From the NCBI GenBank assembly GCA_902625215.1, contig CACOAO010000006.1, positions 31,206 to 95,205 of the forward strand: a stretch of 64,000 bases of DNA. Reading direction: 5' to 3'. Below are positions 1 through 8,910 of the stretch, piece after piece. Both the position numbers and the translations under genes were made by a program. Source of the stretch: an uncultured SAR116 cluster alpha proteobacterium. GTDB lineage: Bacteria; Pseudomonadota; Alphaproteobacteria; Puniceispirillales; Marisalimonadaceae. Below the pieces are notes generated by a model. That model ran no database searches. It worked only from the letters and a program-made list of their open reading frames with translations, and was not told the DNA's origin. How positions within the stretch are numbered: position 1 is the stretch's first letter; each line of letters opens with the position of its first letter.

Positions 1-1
1 T

Positions 2-229
2 ATTACTACTCTAATGGCAGAAATTTTTGCAGGAAAAGGATTGGCTTCTATATACGGGGCTACAAATTTAGGTCAAGGAATTGGTGCTGCTACTGGTGCT
101 ATTTTGGCTGGGTTTCTTTTTGATTTGACTGGTGGTTATAATTTTGGTTTCATTTTATGTAGCATATTCACTTTTTGTGGAGCCTTGTTATTTTGGGTAA
201 TTCCTGAAATAAGAAATGCCAAAATTTAA
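2..229 (+). CDS. MFS transporter, C-terminal fragment (cut by window start)
   Basis: The reading frame is already open at base 2, so this is the last 75 or so residues of a longer membrane protein and the ATG at 14 is internal. The segment contains a Gly/Ala-rich helix followed by two further hydrophobic helices and a short polar tail. The run AEIFAGKGLASIYG followed by GQGIGAATGAILAG resembles the start of the last helix pair of major facilitator permeases of the monocarboxylate/oxalate-formate type. The substrate cannot be read from this fragment. It ends just before the lactonase gene, with which it may be co-transcribed, so an organic acid or sugar acid is a reasonable guess. Confidence 0.7.
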   Translation: MTTLMAEIFAGKGLASIYGATNLGQGIGAATGAILAGFLFDLTGGYNFGFILCSIFTFCGALLFWVIPEIRNAKI

Positions 230-248
230 ATTACAAAGAAGCAATCAA

Positions 249-1187
249 ATGATTAAAAAAAAATATAACATATTAGCCGAAAATTTAAAATTTCCTGAAG
301 GTCCGATTTGTATGAAAGATGGATCAATTATTTTAGTTGAAATTGCCAGGGGCACATTAAGTAAGGTTATAAAAAGTGGTACAGTTGAAGTTGTTGCTCA
401 TTTAGGAGGTGGTCCAAATGGTGCAGCAATTGGACCAGATGGTCAATGTTATGTATGTAATAATGGTGGTTTTGAATGGGAAATAAACTCAAAGCCAGCA
501 GGGATGAGGCCAATATTGCAATCTAAATCATATTCAGGAGGTAAAATTCAGAAGGTAAATCTCGAAACCGGGCAATTTGAAACATTGTATGAAGAATGTA
601 ATGGAATACCTTTAAAAGGTCCAAATGATATTGTTTTTGATAAAGAAGGTAATTTTTGGTTTACAGACCTCGGGAAACAAAGAGAAAGGGAAATAGATAG
701 GGGTTCAATTTATTGGGCAAAATCCGATGGTTCTCTTATTAAAGAAGTAATTCAACCTATAATGACACCAAATGGTATAGGTCTTTCTCCAGATGAGAAA
801 GTTCTTTATGTTGCTGAAACTGAAGGCGGTAAGTTATTTGGGTTTGACATTTCAGGTGAAGGTGAAGTCCAAAAAGTTCCATTTCCATACTCAATTTATG
901 GTGGAAAATTACTAAATAATGAGGGCGGAATTAAAAGATTTGACTCTCTTGCTGTAGAAAAAAATGGCAATATTTGTGTGGGAACGCTTTTTAATGGTGG
1001 GATATCTGTTATTTCTCCTAATGGAGGTTTGGTTGAGTTTATAAAATTTGACGATCCATATATTACAAACATATGTTTTGGGTCAAAAGACTTAAAAACA
1101 GCCTTTATTACAGCTTCTCATGCAGGCCATCTCCTTGAAGTGGAATGGGATAGAGAAGGTTTGCCGTTAAATTTTCTTAATAAATAA
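249..1187 (+). CDS. SMP-30/gluconolactonase/LRE family protein
   Basis: Six-bladed beta-propeller lactonase of the SMP-30/gluconolactonase family, predicted to open sugar-acid lactones using a divalent metal. Metal-site residues expected for the family are visible: Glu17 in FPEGP, Asn175 in TPNGIGLSPD and Asp232 in FDSLAVEKNG. Repeated propeller turns (GPDG, DKEGNFWFTD, KNGNICVG) are spread along the 312 residues, a normal length. I chose ATG 249 because AAAGAAG sits 7 bases upstream and the protein then starts as family members do. An in-frame ATG at 216 would overlap the transporter by 14 bases. The gene follows the transporter and converges on the TIM-barrel gene with one base between them. 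Confidence 0.85.
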   Translation: MIKKKYNILAENLKFPEGPICMKDGSIILVEIARGTLSKVIKSGTVEVVAHLGGGPNGAAIGPDGQCYVCNNGGFEWEINSKPAGMRPILQSKSYSGGKIQKVNLETGQFETLYEECNGIPLKGPNDIVFDKEGNFWFTDLGKQREREIDRGSIYWAKSDGSLIKEVIQPIMTPNGIGLSPDEKVLYVAETEGGKLFGFDISGEGEVQKVPFPYSIYGGKLLNNEGGIKRFDSLAVEKNGNICVGTLFNGGISVISPNGGLVEFIKFDDPYITNICFGSKDLKTAFITASHAGHLLEVEWDREGLPLNFLNK

Positions 1188-1188
1188 T

Positions 1189-2049
1189 TTATAATAACTC
1201 TAATATTTCTTTTTTTAGATTTGCTATTATCAGTCTTGGGTCAATTCCTTTTATATCAGATTGAAATACTTCAAATTCTACATTTATTTTTTCTCTTCTT
1301 TTCAAAACAGATTTTAAATATTTTGATAAATCTACATTATTTATATTATTTTGTTTATTAAGAATTTTTCGACCGATTGGTCGCCAATTATCATCAAATT
1401 TTATATTAGAAAATTGAAGCAAACCTAATTTAGGAGAGTTCTTTAAAAAGCTGTCTAATTTGAAGTCTGCAAAACTGTGATATAAGTCAATTATCAATTT
1501 ATGTTGATTTTTTTTAACAAGATTTAAGCAGCTTGTAATTGAGTTAAAATGTCCTTTTTTGAGTATATCCCAACTACCAATAGGCTCCAAACCTAAAGTG
1601 ATATTTTGTTCTTCAGCTTTTTTAAATAAATATTGTAATTGAGCTACGCTATCTTTTCTTATTTTTTCAATATTTAAAACGTTGTTTTCTAAATTAAATT
1701 CAGTGCTGTTTGGGTTTGGTCCTCCAAGAATTCCACCTGATATTATGCAAACTACATCTGGTTTTAATATTTTTGCATAATTAAAAATCTTTTCGTGTTG
1801 TTTGTAATAAAATTGGTCAGTAAAATATCCAACAGAATTAATACTAGTGACGTTTATTTTATTAAGTTTCAATTCTTCTTTTAATTTATTAATACCAAAT
1901 TCTTCAATAAAACCAGTGTGCAATCCAACGTTCTTAATGCCTGCTTTTAATATTGCCTCAATAAATTCGTATGTATCAATATATTTTGGCCACAAGTAAC
2001 TATTTATTGATAGTCTATTATCTAATAAATCTTTGAAATTTGTTTTCAT
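1189..2049 (-). CDS. sugar phosphate isomerase/epimerase-like TIM-barrel protein
   Basis: Protein of 286 residues in the xylose-isomerase-like/AP-endonuclease-2 TIM-barrel superfamily, members of which isomerise or epimerise sugars and sugar acids or act as inosose dehydratase-type enzymes. Visible signatures are Glu155 in LGLEPIG, the DLYHS segment with Asp188 and His191, a late NWRPIGRK segment that usually binds substrate, and a C-terminal Glu in VEFEVF. These match the metal-binding acidic and His residues of the family. It is the last gene of a tight three-gene operon with a cupin (7 bases away) and an MmgE/PrpD protein. The exact substrate is unknown. Confidence 0.75.
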   Translation of the reverse strand: MKTNFKDLLDNRLSINSYLWPKYIDTYEFIEAILKAGIKNVGLHTGFIEEFGINKLKEELKLNKINVTSINSVGYFTDQFYYKQHEKIFNYAKILKPDVVCIISGGILGGPNPNSTEFNLENNVLNIEKIRKDSVAQLQYLFKKAEEQNITLGLEPIGSWDILKKGHFNSITSCLNLVKKNQHKLIIDLYHSFADFKLDSFLKNSPKLGLLQFSNIKFDDNWRPIGRKILNKQNNINNVDLSKYLKSVLKRREKINVEFEVFQSDIKGIDPRLIIANLKKEILELL

Positions 2050-2056
2050 TTAAATT

Positions 2057-2431
2057 TTAATTTTTATGATAATATTGTATCTCTAGGAACATACACCCTT
2101 CATCAGATCTAAATGGCCCATGATTAGTTCCAGGTGGTCTACATGCATATGCAGGTGATAGTGTAGTAATTTTTTCATTTCCCGGTTCATCATTTCCTAA
2201 AGTTATTGATCCTGATATCATGTAAACTTCTTCCCAATAATCATGAACAAAAACTTCGGTATTAAATGATCCAGGTAAAAATCTAATTAAACGTGTCCTC
2301 ACACCAGTTTTTTTTTCTTCGTCCAGGCTTCCTGATAGCATTTTCATTTCAATTCCAGGACCTGCACCAGGTGCTAATTCCCAGCCTTTTTCAATATTTA
2401 ACCTTGAAAAAGAAATAGCTTCTTTCAACAT
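2057..2431 (-). CDS. cupin-domain protein
   Basis: Small single-cupin protein of 124 residues. The first cupin motif is seen as HDYWEEVYMISGSI (His63, Glu67/68) and the second as the PPGTNHGPF stretch with His104, so a metal site is likely. Such stand-alone cupins often act as isomerases, dioxygenases or ligand-binding helpers in catabolic operons. One base separates it from the upstream MmgE/PrpD gene, suggesting translational coupling, and 7 bases separate it from the downstream TIM-barrel gene. No specific reaction can be assigned. Confidence 0.75.
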   Translation of the reverse strand: MLKEAISFSRLNIEKGWELAPGAGPGIEMKMLSGSLDEEKKTGVRTRLIRFLPGSFNTEVFVHDYWEEVYMISGSITLGNDEPGNEKITTLSPAYACRPPGTNHGPFRSDEGCMFLEIQYYHKN

Positions 2432-2432
2432 T

Positions 2433-3815
2433 TTAATATTCCTTTCTATTTATTATTTGTTGTAGGTCTTCAAACCACTCAATTGATGATTTATCATTTT
2501 CAATGTCTGTATTGAGTATTCTTTCGACTAAATCATTACAATTACTGTTTTTTATATTAACATTTATTAAATTTACTGTTTTATTAAATAATTCTTTTTC
2601 ACTCATTGGATTTTCTGGATCACCTTTAGCGTGGTCCAATTTTCTACTTAACTCTAAATTATTGTTAAATTTAATTTTAATTTTTGCAGAATAATTTTTT
2701 GGAAAATTTATAGACATTTGTTTTTCAGATTTTACATAAATTTTTTTGCGTAAATTTACAATATTAACATCATTTAATACATTTTTTTTAAAATAATCTT
2801 CTTGTATATCTTCAAATTTAAGAGAAATTGCACAGCAATGCTGGAGTGAAAACTTACCCTCAATTTCATTTGTTGGTGATGGGTTGTTACAAAAATCTAT
2901 AGCAGTTTTGTATGTTTCAATTTCAATAAATTCTATATTTTCAATATCTAATTTTTCTTTTTTAATTTTTTCTTTTAGTTTTAATGAGACACCTATAACA
3001 GGGTGACTATGCCTACATGCAGGCCATGGTTTATTACTTACTTCATTTATTAAATGTGTGTCTCTGTTTTTAATCAGTTCATCATAATTGATTTTATTTG
3101 TATAAGCTTTTAAAAAACCAAGTTCACCTTCAATCATATCTAAAGGAGTTTTAGCATCATTTTGTGCTAAAAAAGCCGCTGTTATACCCGATCTTGCTGC
3201 ATTAGCTAGTGCATATTGTTTGGCTTCTCCTTCTCCTTTTCTACATTGCCATATACCTGAAGAATTCATTGTTGCAAGTTGAATAGCGTAATTTAATCTT
3301 CTCAACATTGATTTTTTATTTTGATCATGGTTTTGTATATAGCTTGAGGTGGCTGCAGCTCCAAATATTCCACAAGTTGCACTTGAATAAAAAAATTTAT
3401 AATGATCAGTACCTAGACATATTCCCATTCTAATAGCTGTCTCATAACCTATTATTAATGATTTTAAAAATTCTTTTGCATTTATAGGCTTGCTAGATGC
3501 AGTCGCTATTGCAGCAGGGATTACTGTGTCTCCTGGGTGAATTATTGAAGTTCTATGCACATCGTCTAACTCTAAAATATTACCAACTGAAGCATTAACA
3601 AAAGCACTGTCAAATATGTTTAATTGTCTTTGATCAAAAAGATTTAGCGATTTACCTTTTGGAAGTTCTTTTTGTAAATTTTTAAAAGGTATAGCTTGTT
3701 TAGTAAAAGTTCCTGCAATTGAGTATCCAATCCAATCAATGAGTTCCAATTTTGCTTTATGCAAAGTTTGTCTATTTGGTTCTCTAATAATTTGATTTAA
3801 AAATTTTTCTATCAT
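2433..3815 (-). CDS. MmgE/PrpD family protein
   Basis: A 460-residue member of the MmgE/PrpD family, which includes 2-methylcitrate dehydratase, cis-aconitate decarboxylase and iminodisuccinate epimerase. Recognisable parts are the N-terminal helical domain with DWIGYSIAGT, the HPGDTVIPAAIA segment, the G-rich AAATSSYIQ region, and the RHSHPVIGV block in the substrate pocket. No methylcitrate-cycle genes lie nearby, so a 2-methylcitrate role is not supported. The operon partners (cupin and sugar-isomerase-like TIM barrel) point to catabolism of another hydroxy- or amino-dicarboxylate. It is the first gene of the operon and is divergent from the ABC importer gene at 3907. Confidence 0.8.
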   Translation of the reverse strand: MIEKFLNQIIREPNRQTLHKAKLELIDWIGYSIAGTFTKQAIPFKNLQKELPKGKSLNLFDQRQLNIFDSAFVNASVGNILELDDVHRTSIIHPGDTVIPAAIATASSKPINAKEFLKSLIIGYETAIRMGICLGTDHYKFFYSSATCGIFGAAATSSYIQNHDQNKKSMLRRLNYAIQLATMNSSGIWQCRKGEGEAKQYALANAARSGITAAFLAQNDAKTPLDMIEGELGFLKAYTNKINYDELIKNRDTHLINEVSNKPWPACRHSHPVIGVSLKLKEKIKKEKLDIENIEFIEIETYKTAIDFCNNPSPTNEIEGKFSLQHCCAISLKFEDIQEDYFKKNVLNDVNIVNLRKKIYVKSEKQMSINFPKNYSAKIKIKFNNNLELSRKLDHAKGDPENPMSEKELFNKTVNLINVNIKNSNCNDLVERILNTDIENDKSSIEWFEDLQQIINRKEY

Positions 3816-3906
3816 TTATAATCGTTTTAACAAGTTAACAATTTTACTTTGCTTTTAGTCAATTAAACTGCTTATATCTAATTAAATATAATATGGAGTT
3901 TTATAA

Positions 3907-5073
3907 ATGTACAAGACTACAAGAAGACAATTTATGAAAAATAGTGCTATGGTGGCTGCCTCGGCGTCATTAAGTCAATCTTTTATAATGGACGCATTTG
4001 CTGCAGATCCTTTAAAAATCTGGACTATAGGTGTTGCTAAAGTTACCAAAACTTGGGATGAAATGGGTAAACAAGCAGGGGTACCACTTGTATATTCAGC
4101 GAAGAGTGGCTCAGCTGATCAGGCAATTCAGAAGTTTTTTGTTGGTGATGGTCAAAAGCTTTATGACGCTATTACAGACAATGGTGGTGGTCAGGAAGAT
4201 GCCATGTCTGATAATAAAGCTATTGTCCCTTTAGATGTTTCAAAGATTAAAAATTGGAAAAACTTGATTCCTGAATATAAAGAAGGAAACGTAGCAGCAA
4301 ACACAATTAGAAATAGAAAAGGTGAAATAGTAGGCGTTCCATATATTTCAAATGCTGACTCGATGGCTTATAATAAATCGAAAGTTGGAGGAGATATTGA
4401 TACTTGGGATGCATTATTTGACAGCCAATTTAAAGGTTATGCAGCTATGCAAAATGATTCTGGTCCAACTTTAACCACTACTGCTGTTTATTTAAAAGAG
4501 TCAGGCAAGCAAGATATTGTCAATCCTTCTGATATGTCTAAATCTGAGGTAAAAGGTGTTTGTCAATTTCTAATTGATCAAAAAAAGAAAGGTCAATTCA
4601 GAACTTTTTGGGATGGTTTTGGCAATGGTGTTGACTTACTTGCAAGTGAAGAAGTTCTTGTATCTTCATGTTGGGAGCCAATTGCCGTAATTGCTGCCAA
4701 GAAGGGTGCCGATATTCATTACGGAACTATGAAAGAAGGCCATCAAACTTGGAATAATGTTTGGATGCTCACAAAAGGCGGCAAACAAAGAGGACAAGAA
4801 GATAACTTTTACAAGTTAATGGATCTTTATCTTTCACCATGGTTTGGTGCCAGAACACTTGCTAATTTAGGTTTTACACCGCAAATGACTGGCGTTAATG
4901 AGTATGTGGAAGCAAATCCAGCTGATTTTGATGCCAATAAAAAAGCAGTTATTGCTCAAAGATTAAAGAACAAGGCTGACAGGATGGCAGTAAAAGGTAA
5001 TTCTTGGCAGAACTTATATCCTAAAGAATTGAGAGCTTATCAAGATTGGTGGGCAAAAGTTCAAGCTGCTTAA
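3907..5073 (+). CDS. ABC transporter substrate-binding protein, polyamine type, Tat-exported
   Basis: Periplasmic solute-binding protein of the spermidine/putrescine (PotD-like) family, 388 residues. The N-terminus has a twin-arginine signal: TRRQFMK at residues 5-11, a moderately hydrophobic stretch, and an AFA/AD cleavage site near residue 32. The mature part begins with LKIWTIG and has the two-lobed layout typical of the family. Translation starts at ATG 3907 behind GGAG 8 bases upstream. It is the first gene of a four-gene importer (binding protein, two permeases, ATPase). A hairpin after the gene may raise its expression above that of the permeases. The actual ligand is not known; polyamine is only the family label. 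Confidence 0.87.
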   Translation: MYKTTRRQFMKNSAMVAASASLSQSFIMDAFAADPLKIWTIGVAKVTKTWDEMGKQAGVPLVYSAKSGSADQAIQKFFVGDGQKLYDAITDNGGGQEDAMSDNKAIVPLDVSKIKNWKNLIPEYKEGNVAANTIRNRKGEIVGVPYISNADSMAYNKSKVGGDIDTWDALFDSQFKGYAAMQNDSGPTLTTTAVYLKESGKQDIVNPSDMSKSEVKGVCQFLIDQKKKGQFRTFWDGFGNGVDLLASEEVLVSSCWEPIAVIAAKKGADIHYGTMKEGHQTWNNVWMLTKGGKQRGQEDNFYKLMDLYLSPWFGARTLANLGFTPQMTGVNEYVEANPADFDANKKAVIAQRLKNKADRMAVKGNSWQNLYPKELRAYQDWWAKVQAA

Positions 5074-5086
5074 ATTAGAATTAAAT

Positions 5087-5115
5087 TTACAACCCTGCAA
5101 ATTGTGGGGTTGTAA
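5087..5115 (+). terminator. intercistronic hairpin after the binding-protein gene
   Basis: A perfect 9-bp inverted repeat TTACAACCC / GGGTTGTAA flanks an 11-base loop, placed 14 bases after the binding-protein stop and 16 bases before the first permease. There is no long U-tract, so it is more likely a partial terminator or a 3'-end stabiliser than a full stop. This arrangement is common in ABC importer operons, where the binding protein must outnumber the membrane parts. Confidence 0.6.
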
Positions 5116-5130
5116 TTTATTGGTAACTAA

Positions 5131-5979
5131 ATGATTTCAAAAAATAATTTTCTTTTTAAAATCCCAATCATTTTTATGGTTATATTTTTTGTTCTTCCAC
5201 TGCTTTTAACTGTTGTTTGGAGTGTGTTTGAACGAACTATGTTTTGGATGGAACCAGCTTTCACTCTGTTCTCTTATGAAAATTTCTTTTTCTCTTCTAG
5301 ACTAGAAAATTTTCTTTCTTCAATGTTTCATTCATCTATATCTGTTGTTTGTGCTTTTTTTATAGGTTTTCCAATAGCTATATTTATTAGACGAAGAGTT
5401 AAAAAAGTAGCTCAACATAGAGTTATGTTGTTGTTTATTCTTCCTTTTATGGTTTCTGAAATAATTAGAATTTTTGCATTAAGACCTATTCTTTCTCGAA
5501 ATGGTGTTGTTAATTCTTTTCTTATGGATATGAATTTAATCGATAGTCCTTTTTCTATATTTGTATTTACACCTACTGGTGTCGTTATTGGTGAGATAGT
5601 ATCTTTTCTACCTTTTATGATTTTTTCCACATTTTTAGCTTTGGAAGCAATTCCAAATTATATATTCGAAGTTTGTTCTGACCTAGGTGTAAATAGAAGA
5701 AGAATGTTCAAAGATATTTTTTTACCACTAGCTGCGCCAGGATTGTTTGCAGGTAGTGTTTTTATTTTTGTTAATGGTATTGGAATTGCTCTAATCCCTA
5801 CTATATTGGGCGGGCCAGGTTCTGTAAATGCAGGTTTGATTGCAACACAAGCAATTATAGCTCTTGACTTTCCATTAGCAATGGCTGTGAGTGCAATAAT
5901 GATGTTTACTCTTATGGGGCTTCTATATTTAGGCCATAGATTGTTTAATCTAACAAAATTGTTGGAGCCAATAAGTTAA
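5131..5979 (+). CDS. ABC transporter permease, PotB-like
   Basis: Inner-membrane permease of the spermidine/putrescine importer class, 282 residues with about six hydrophobic segments starting with the helix at residues 9-30. The EAA-loop signature that contacts the ATPase is seen near residues 175-200 (the stretch with SDLGVNRRRMFKDIFLPLAAPG). It follows the binding-protein gene after a hairpin and overlaps the second permease by one base (TAATG), so the two permeases are translationally coupled. They should form the heterodimeric channel driven by the ATPase at 6885. Confidence 0.87.
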   Translation: MISKNNFLFKIPIIFMVIFFVLPLLLTVVWSVFERTMFWMEPAFTLFSYENFFFSSRLENFLSSMFHSSISVVCAFFIGFPIAIFIRRRVKKVAQHRVMLLFILPFMVSEIIRIFALRPILSRNGVVNSFLMDMNLIDSPFSIFVFTPTGVVIGEIVSFLPFMIFSTFLALEAIPNYIFEVCSDLGVNRRRMFKDIFLPLAAPGLFAGSVFIFVNGIGIALIPTILGGPGSVNAGLIATQAIIALDFPLAMAVSAIMMFTLMGLLYLGHRLFNLTKLLEPIS

Positions 5980-6869
5980 TGTCACTTAGAGATGATTTTC
6001 AACCTAAATGGAAGCTATTATTAAAATGGGGTTGGTTATCCTTTGCAGTTTTTATTTTAATGGCTCCTACTTTTTACACCGTATATATCTCATTTAATGA
6101 ACTTGGTTTTGGTGCAAAATATTATAATTTTACATTTCAATGGTATGAAAATGTATTTTCAGATAAACAATTGATTGGAGCTCTAGGTTGGACCATGCTA
6201 TTAGCTTTAATTACATTGCCAATAGTTATTCCATTTGGATTGCTTTCAGCTAAACTTTATAAACAAAGTAGCCAAAAAGTGTGGATTGTTTTTGTTCTAC
6301 TTTCTCCATTGTTTGTACCTGCTGATATATTGGCATCTGCATTGTTAGTATTCTTTAAAAATTTAAATAAATTTTTCACTCTAATAGGTGAATATACAGG
6401 TATTTATTCTTTAGATACTTGGTTTGATTTAGGAATTATGACAGCTGTTATAGGTCTGATTGTATATACGTTACCTTATGTATTCGTAGTTATAATGATT
6501 ACCATGGCTAGATATAGAAATGAACAAACTGAAGCAGCAAGGGACTTAGGCGCATCAGCTTGGAGAGCTTTTTTGGAAATAGAATTCCCTCAAATTAGAG
6601 CAGGGGTTTTTAGTGCTTGTGCATTTGTAGTAATTCTAACTTTCAACGAATACACGAGGACTAGCTTATTAAAAGGTGGTTTTGATACTTTTACTTCAGT
6701 ATTGATTTCACAAATGTTGAATACCGGCATGTCTGAAGAGTCATATGCTATGGCTTCTATAGTGAGTTTAGTAGCGGTAATTATTGTTTCTACTATTTTA
6801 ATTGTAACAGCTATTAAGACTGAAGAATTAGAGAAAAAAACACGAATAGTTAAAGAGCCAAATAAATAA
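5979..6869 (+). CDS. ABC transporter permease, PotC-like
   Basis: Second membrane subunit of the importer, 296 residues with six predicted helices. The EAA loop is visible near residues 185-210 as EAARDLGASAWRAFLEIEFP, the expected contact site for the ATPase. The start codon shares its A with the stop codon of the preceding permease. The protein ends in a charged cytoplasmic tail (EELEKKTRIVKEPNK). The ATPase gene follows after a short gap, completing the transporter. Confidence 0.87.
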   Translation: MSLRDDFQPKWKLLLKWGWLSFAVFILMAPTFYTVYISFNELGFGAKYYNFTFQWYENVFSDKQLIGALGWTMLLALITLPIVIPFGLLSAKLYKQSSQKVWIVFVLLSPLFVPADILASALLVFFKNLNKFFTLIGEYTGIYSLDTWFDLGIMTAVIGLIVYTLPYVFVVIMITMARYRNEQTEAARDLGASAWRAFLEIEFPQIRAGVFSACAFVVILTFNEYTRTSLLKGGFDTFTSVLISQMLNTGMSEESYAMASIVSLVAVIIVSTILIVTAIKTEELEKKTRIVKEPNK

Positions 6870-6884
6870 ATTTTGGAGTTAAAG

Positions 6885-7970
6885 TTGAAAAAAAGTAATG
6901 CAATTGAAGTAAAAAATTTAATTAAGACATATGGGGATGTTTATGCTCTAAACGATGTTGACCTTAACATTTCAGATGGTGAGTATTATGTCTTGTTAGG
7001 CCCTAGTGGTGGAGGGAAAACCACACTTCTAAGATCTATTGGGGGGTTTATAAGACCAGATAGTGGGTCAGTTGTAATTAAAGGGAAAAATGTCAATAAT
7101 TTACCACCAGACAAAAGACCTACTTCAATGGTTTTTCAAGGGTTTGCCTTATTCCCTCATATGGATGTTGTGCAAAATATTGGATATGGTTTAAAGATAC
7201 AATCTATCGAAAAAAATATTATTGACGAAAAAGTAAACAAAATGATGGATTTAGTTGGTCTTACTGGATTGCATAACAGAAAACCTCATGAACTATCAGG
7301 AGGACAACAGCAAAGAGTTCAACTTGCTAGAGCACTTATACTTGAAAATGACGTTTTGTTACTAGATGAGCCTTTGTCAGCGCTCGATGCTCAATTAAGA
7401 AAAGATATGTGTATTGAATTAAAAAGACTCCAGAAAACTGTAGGTATAAGTTTTGTTCATGTAACGCATAACCAAGAAGAAGCTATGTCGGTGGCAGATA
7501 GAATAGCAATAATAGCTGATGGTAAAATGATAGAAGAGGGAACTCCTCAAGAAATATATAACAAACCCAAAAAGCAATTTACGGCTGAATTTTTGGGTGA
7601 AAAAAATATCTTAATTGGAAAGATACATAATTTAAATAAATCCAAAATCGTTTTACATATTAATAATGATAAAATAGAAATTGCCAATAACAATTATAAT
7701 GTATCAAAAAATCAAGAAGTAAGAGTGTCAATAAAGTCTGAGTCAATTCAGATTAAAAAAAATATAAAATCAAAAACAAATGAAAAGAATTCGATTGTTG
7801 GTAAAGTTTCTGAAATTACTTTTCTTGGCCAATTTGTTCGATATTTAGTTTTACTGAGTAATGATCAAGAAATACAAGTAAGATCAAGTCAGGAAGTGCC
7901 TAACCTCAAATTAAATGATCAAGTTATCCTTTATTGGAAGTTAGATGACTTTATTTTACATAGCGAGTAA
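6885..7970 (+). CDS. ABC transporter ATP-binding protein, PotA-like
   Basis: Nucleotide-binding subunit of the importer, about 361 residues. Walker A GPSGGGKTT is at about residues 39-47, the LSGGQ signature at 137-141, and Walker B LLLDEP at 158-163, with the switch His in VTHNQEEA. The C-terminal hundred residues form a TOBE-like regulatory domain, as in PotA/UgpC/MalK-type ATPases. I place the start at TTG 6885 because GGAG lies exactly 6 bases upstream. An earlier in-frame TTG at 6873 would overlap that ribosome site. The gene closes the importer operon and converges on the deacetylase gene with one base between them. Confidence 0.87.
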   Translation: MKKSNAIEVKNLIKTYGDVYALNDVDLNISDGEYYVLLGPSGGGKTTLLRSIGGFIRPDSGSVVIKGKNVNNLPPDKRPTSMVFQGFALFPHMDVVQNIGYGLKIQSIEKNIIDEKVNKMMDLVGLTGLHNRKPHELSGGQQQRVQLARALILENDVLLLDEPLSALDAQLRKDMCIELKRLQKTVGISFVHVTHNQEEAMSVADRIAIIADGKMIEEGTPQEIYNKPKKQFTAEFLGEKNILIGKIHNLNKSKIVLHINNDKIEIANNNYNVSKNQEVRVSIKSESIQIKKNIKSKTNEKNSIVGKVSEITFLGQFVRYLVLLSNDQEIQVRSSQEVPNLKLNDQVILYWKLDDFILHSE

Positions 7971-7971
7971 A

Positions 7972-8889
7972 CTATTTAGGTGGACTTTCTAGAAATGGTT
8001 TAAGTTCTTCTCCATAAGTTCCATCTTCTTTAATAAACCAATCACCAATTTGGCTTGAAGTCATAAAAACAACATCATTTCTTCTCATCAAGTCTTCTAT
8101 AATTTTTTTAAGGTAATAAAAATTCTGAGGCACTCCAACTATGTGTGGATGAAGTGCTAATGTCATAATTTTCGTATTAGATTGTTTTTCGTTTTCAAAT
8201 ATTTCTAAAGTTGCTTTAACTCTTTTATACATTTCATCACATGCGTTATTTTGAACTGTCCAAATTGGGACATCGTTCAATTCAAAAGTATACGGCATGG
8301 CCACTATTGGTCCTAATTTGGTTCTCATCCAGCAAGGTAATTCGTCAATTAACCAATCATGTAAGAACTCAATACCATTTGCTTTAAGAAGTTCAGGAGT
8401 GTTTTCAGTTTCCCCACCACCAGGGCCAAACCAGCTTCTCACAGGTTGGCCAGATAATTCTCTCAAAAGACCTAAGCTTTTTTTAATTACATTTTCTTCA
8501 TCTTTAGTCACTCTTAGCGACTCTTGAAACCAACCATGACCAACTAACTCCCATTTAAGACTACATATTTCTTCAAATGCAGCAGAGTAAATTTCTGCTA
8601 CTTGAGCGTTAATAAATGCAGAAACTGGAATATCGTTTTCATAAAAAAGTTTCATCAACCTAGGGAGGCCAACTCTCATTCCATACTCAACCCAAGAAAA
8701 ATTTGGTAAATCAGGTGGGTCTGAAACTTTACCATGAGGCGGAGGCAGAATGCCTCTTGGCATGTTCTTGTCAAATGGCCAATATTCAACATTCATTACA
8801 ACATGGACTATAAGTGGCTTATCATTAGGAGGTGTTAGTTGTTTTCTTTTTGATGCTAGTTCATAGGGAACTCTTGGATTTGACCACAT
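7972..8889 (-). CDS. polysaccharide deacetylase-family (allantoinase PuuE-like) hydrolase
   Basis: About 305 residues of the NodB/polysaccharide deacetylase superfamily, the branch that includes metal-dependent allantoinase-like (PuuE) cyclic-amide hydrolases. Features are VHVVMNVEYW in place of the usual first Asp motif, VGHGWFQESL (motif 2 His), the GPGGGETENT segment, and a late ALHPHIVG with the catalytic His. ATG 8889 is preceded by GGGAGG with 7 bases spacing, which beats the TTG at 8910. It directly follows the amidase gene on the same strand, so the pair probably work on C-N bonds of one compound. True allantoinase activity is uncertain. Confidence 0.75.
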   Translation of the reverse strand: MWSNPRVPYELASKRKQLTPPNDKPLIVHVVMNVEYWPFDKNMPRGILPPPHGKVSDPPDLPNFSWVEYGMRVGLPRLMKLFYENDIPVSAFINAQVAEIYSAAFEEICSLKWELVGHGWFQESLRVTKDEENVIKKSLGLLRELSGQPVRSWFGPGGGETENTPELLKANGIEFLHDWLIDELPCWMRTKLGPIVAMPYTFELNDVPIWTVQNNACDEMYKRVKATLEIFENEKQSNTKIMTLALHPHIVGVPQNFYYLKKIIEDLMRRNDVVFMTSSQIGDWFIKEDGTYGEELKPFLESPPK

Positions 8890-8910
8890 AAGATATCCTC
8901 CCAATAACAA

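Noticed and set aside
14..229. A complete 71-residue membrane protein
   Set aside because: The frame is open upstream to the window edge and matches the end of an MFS permease.
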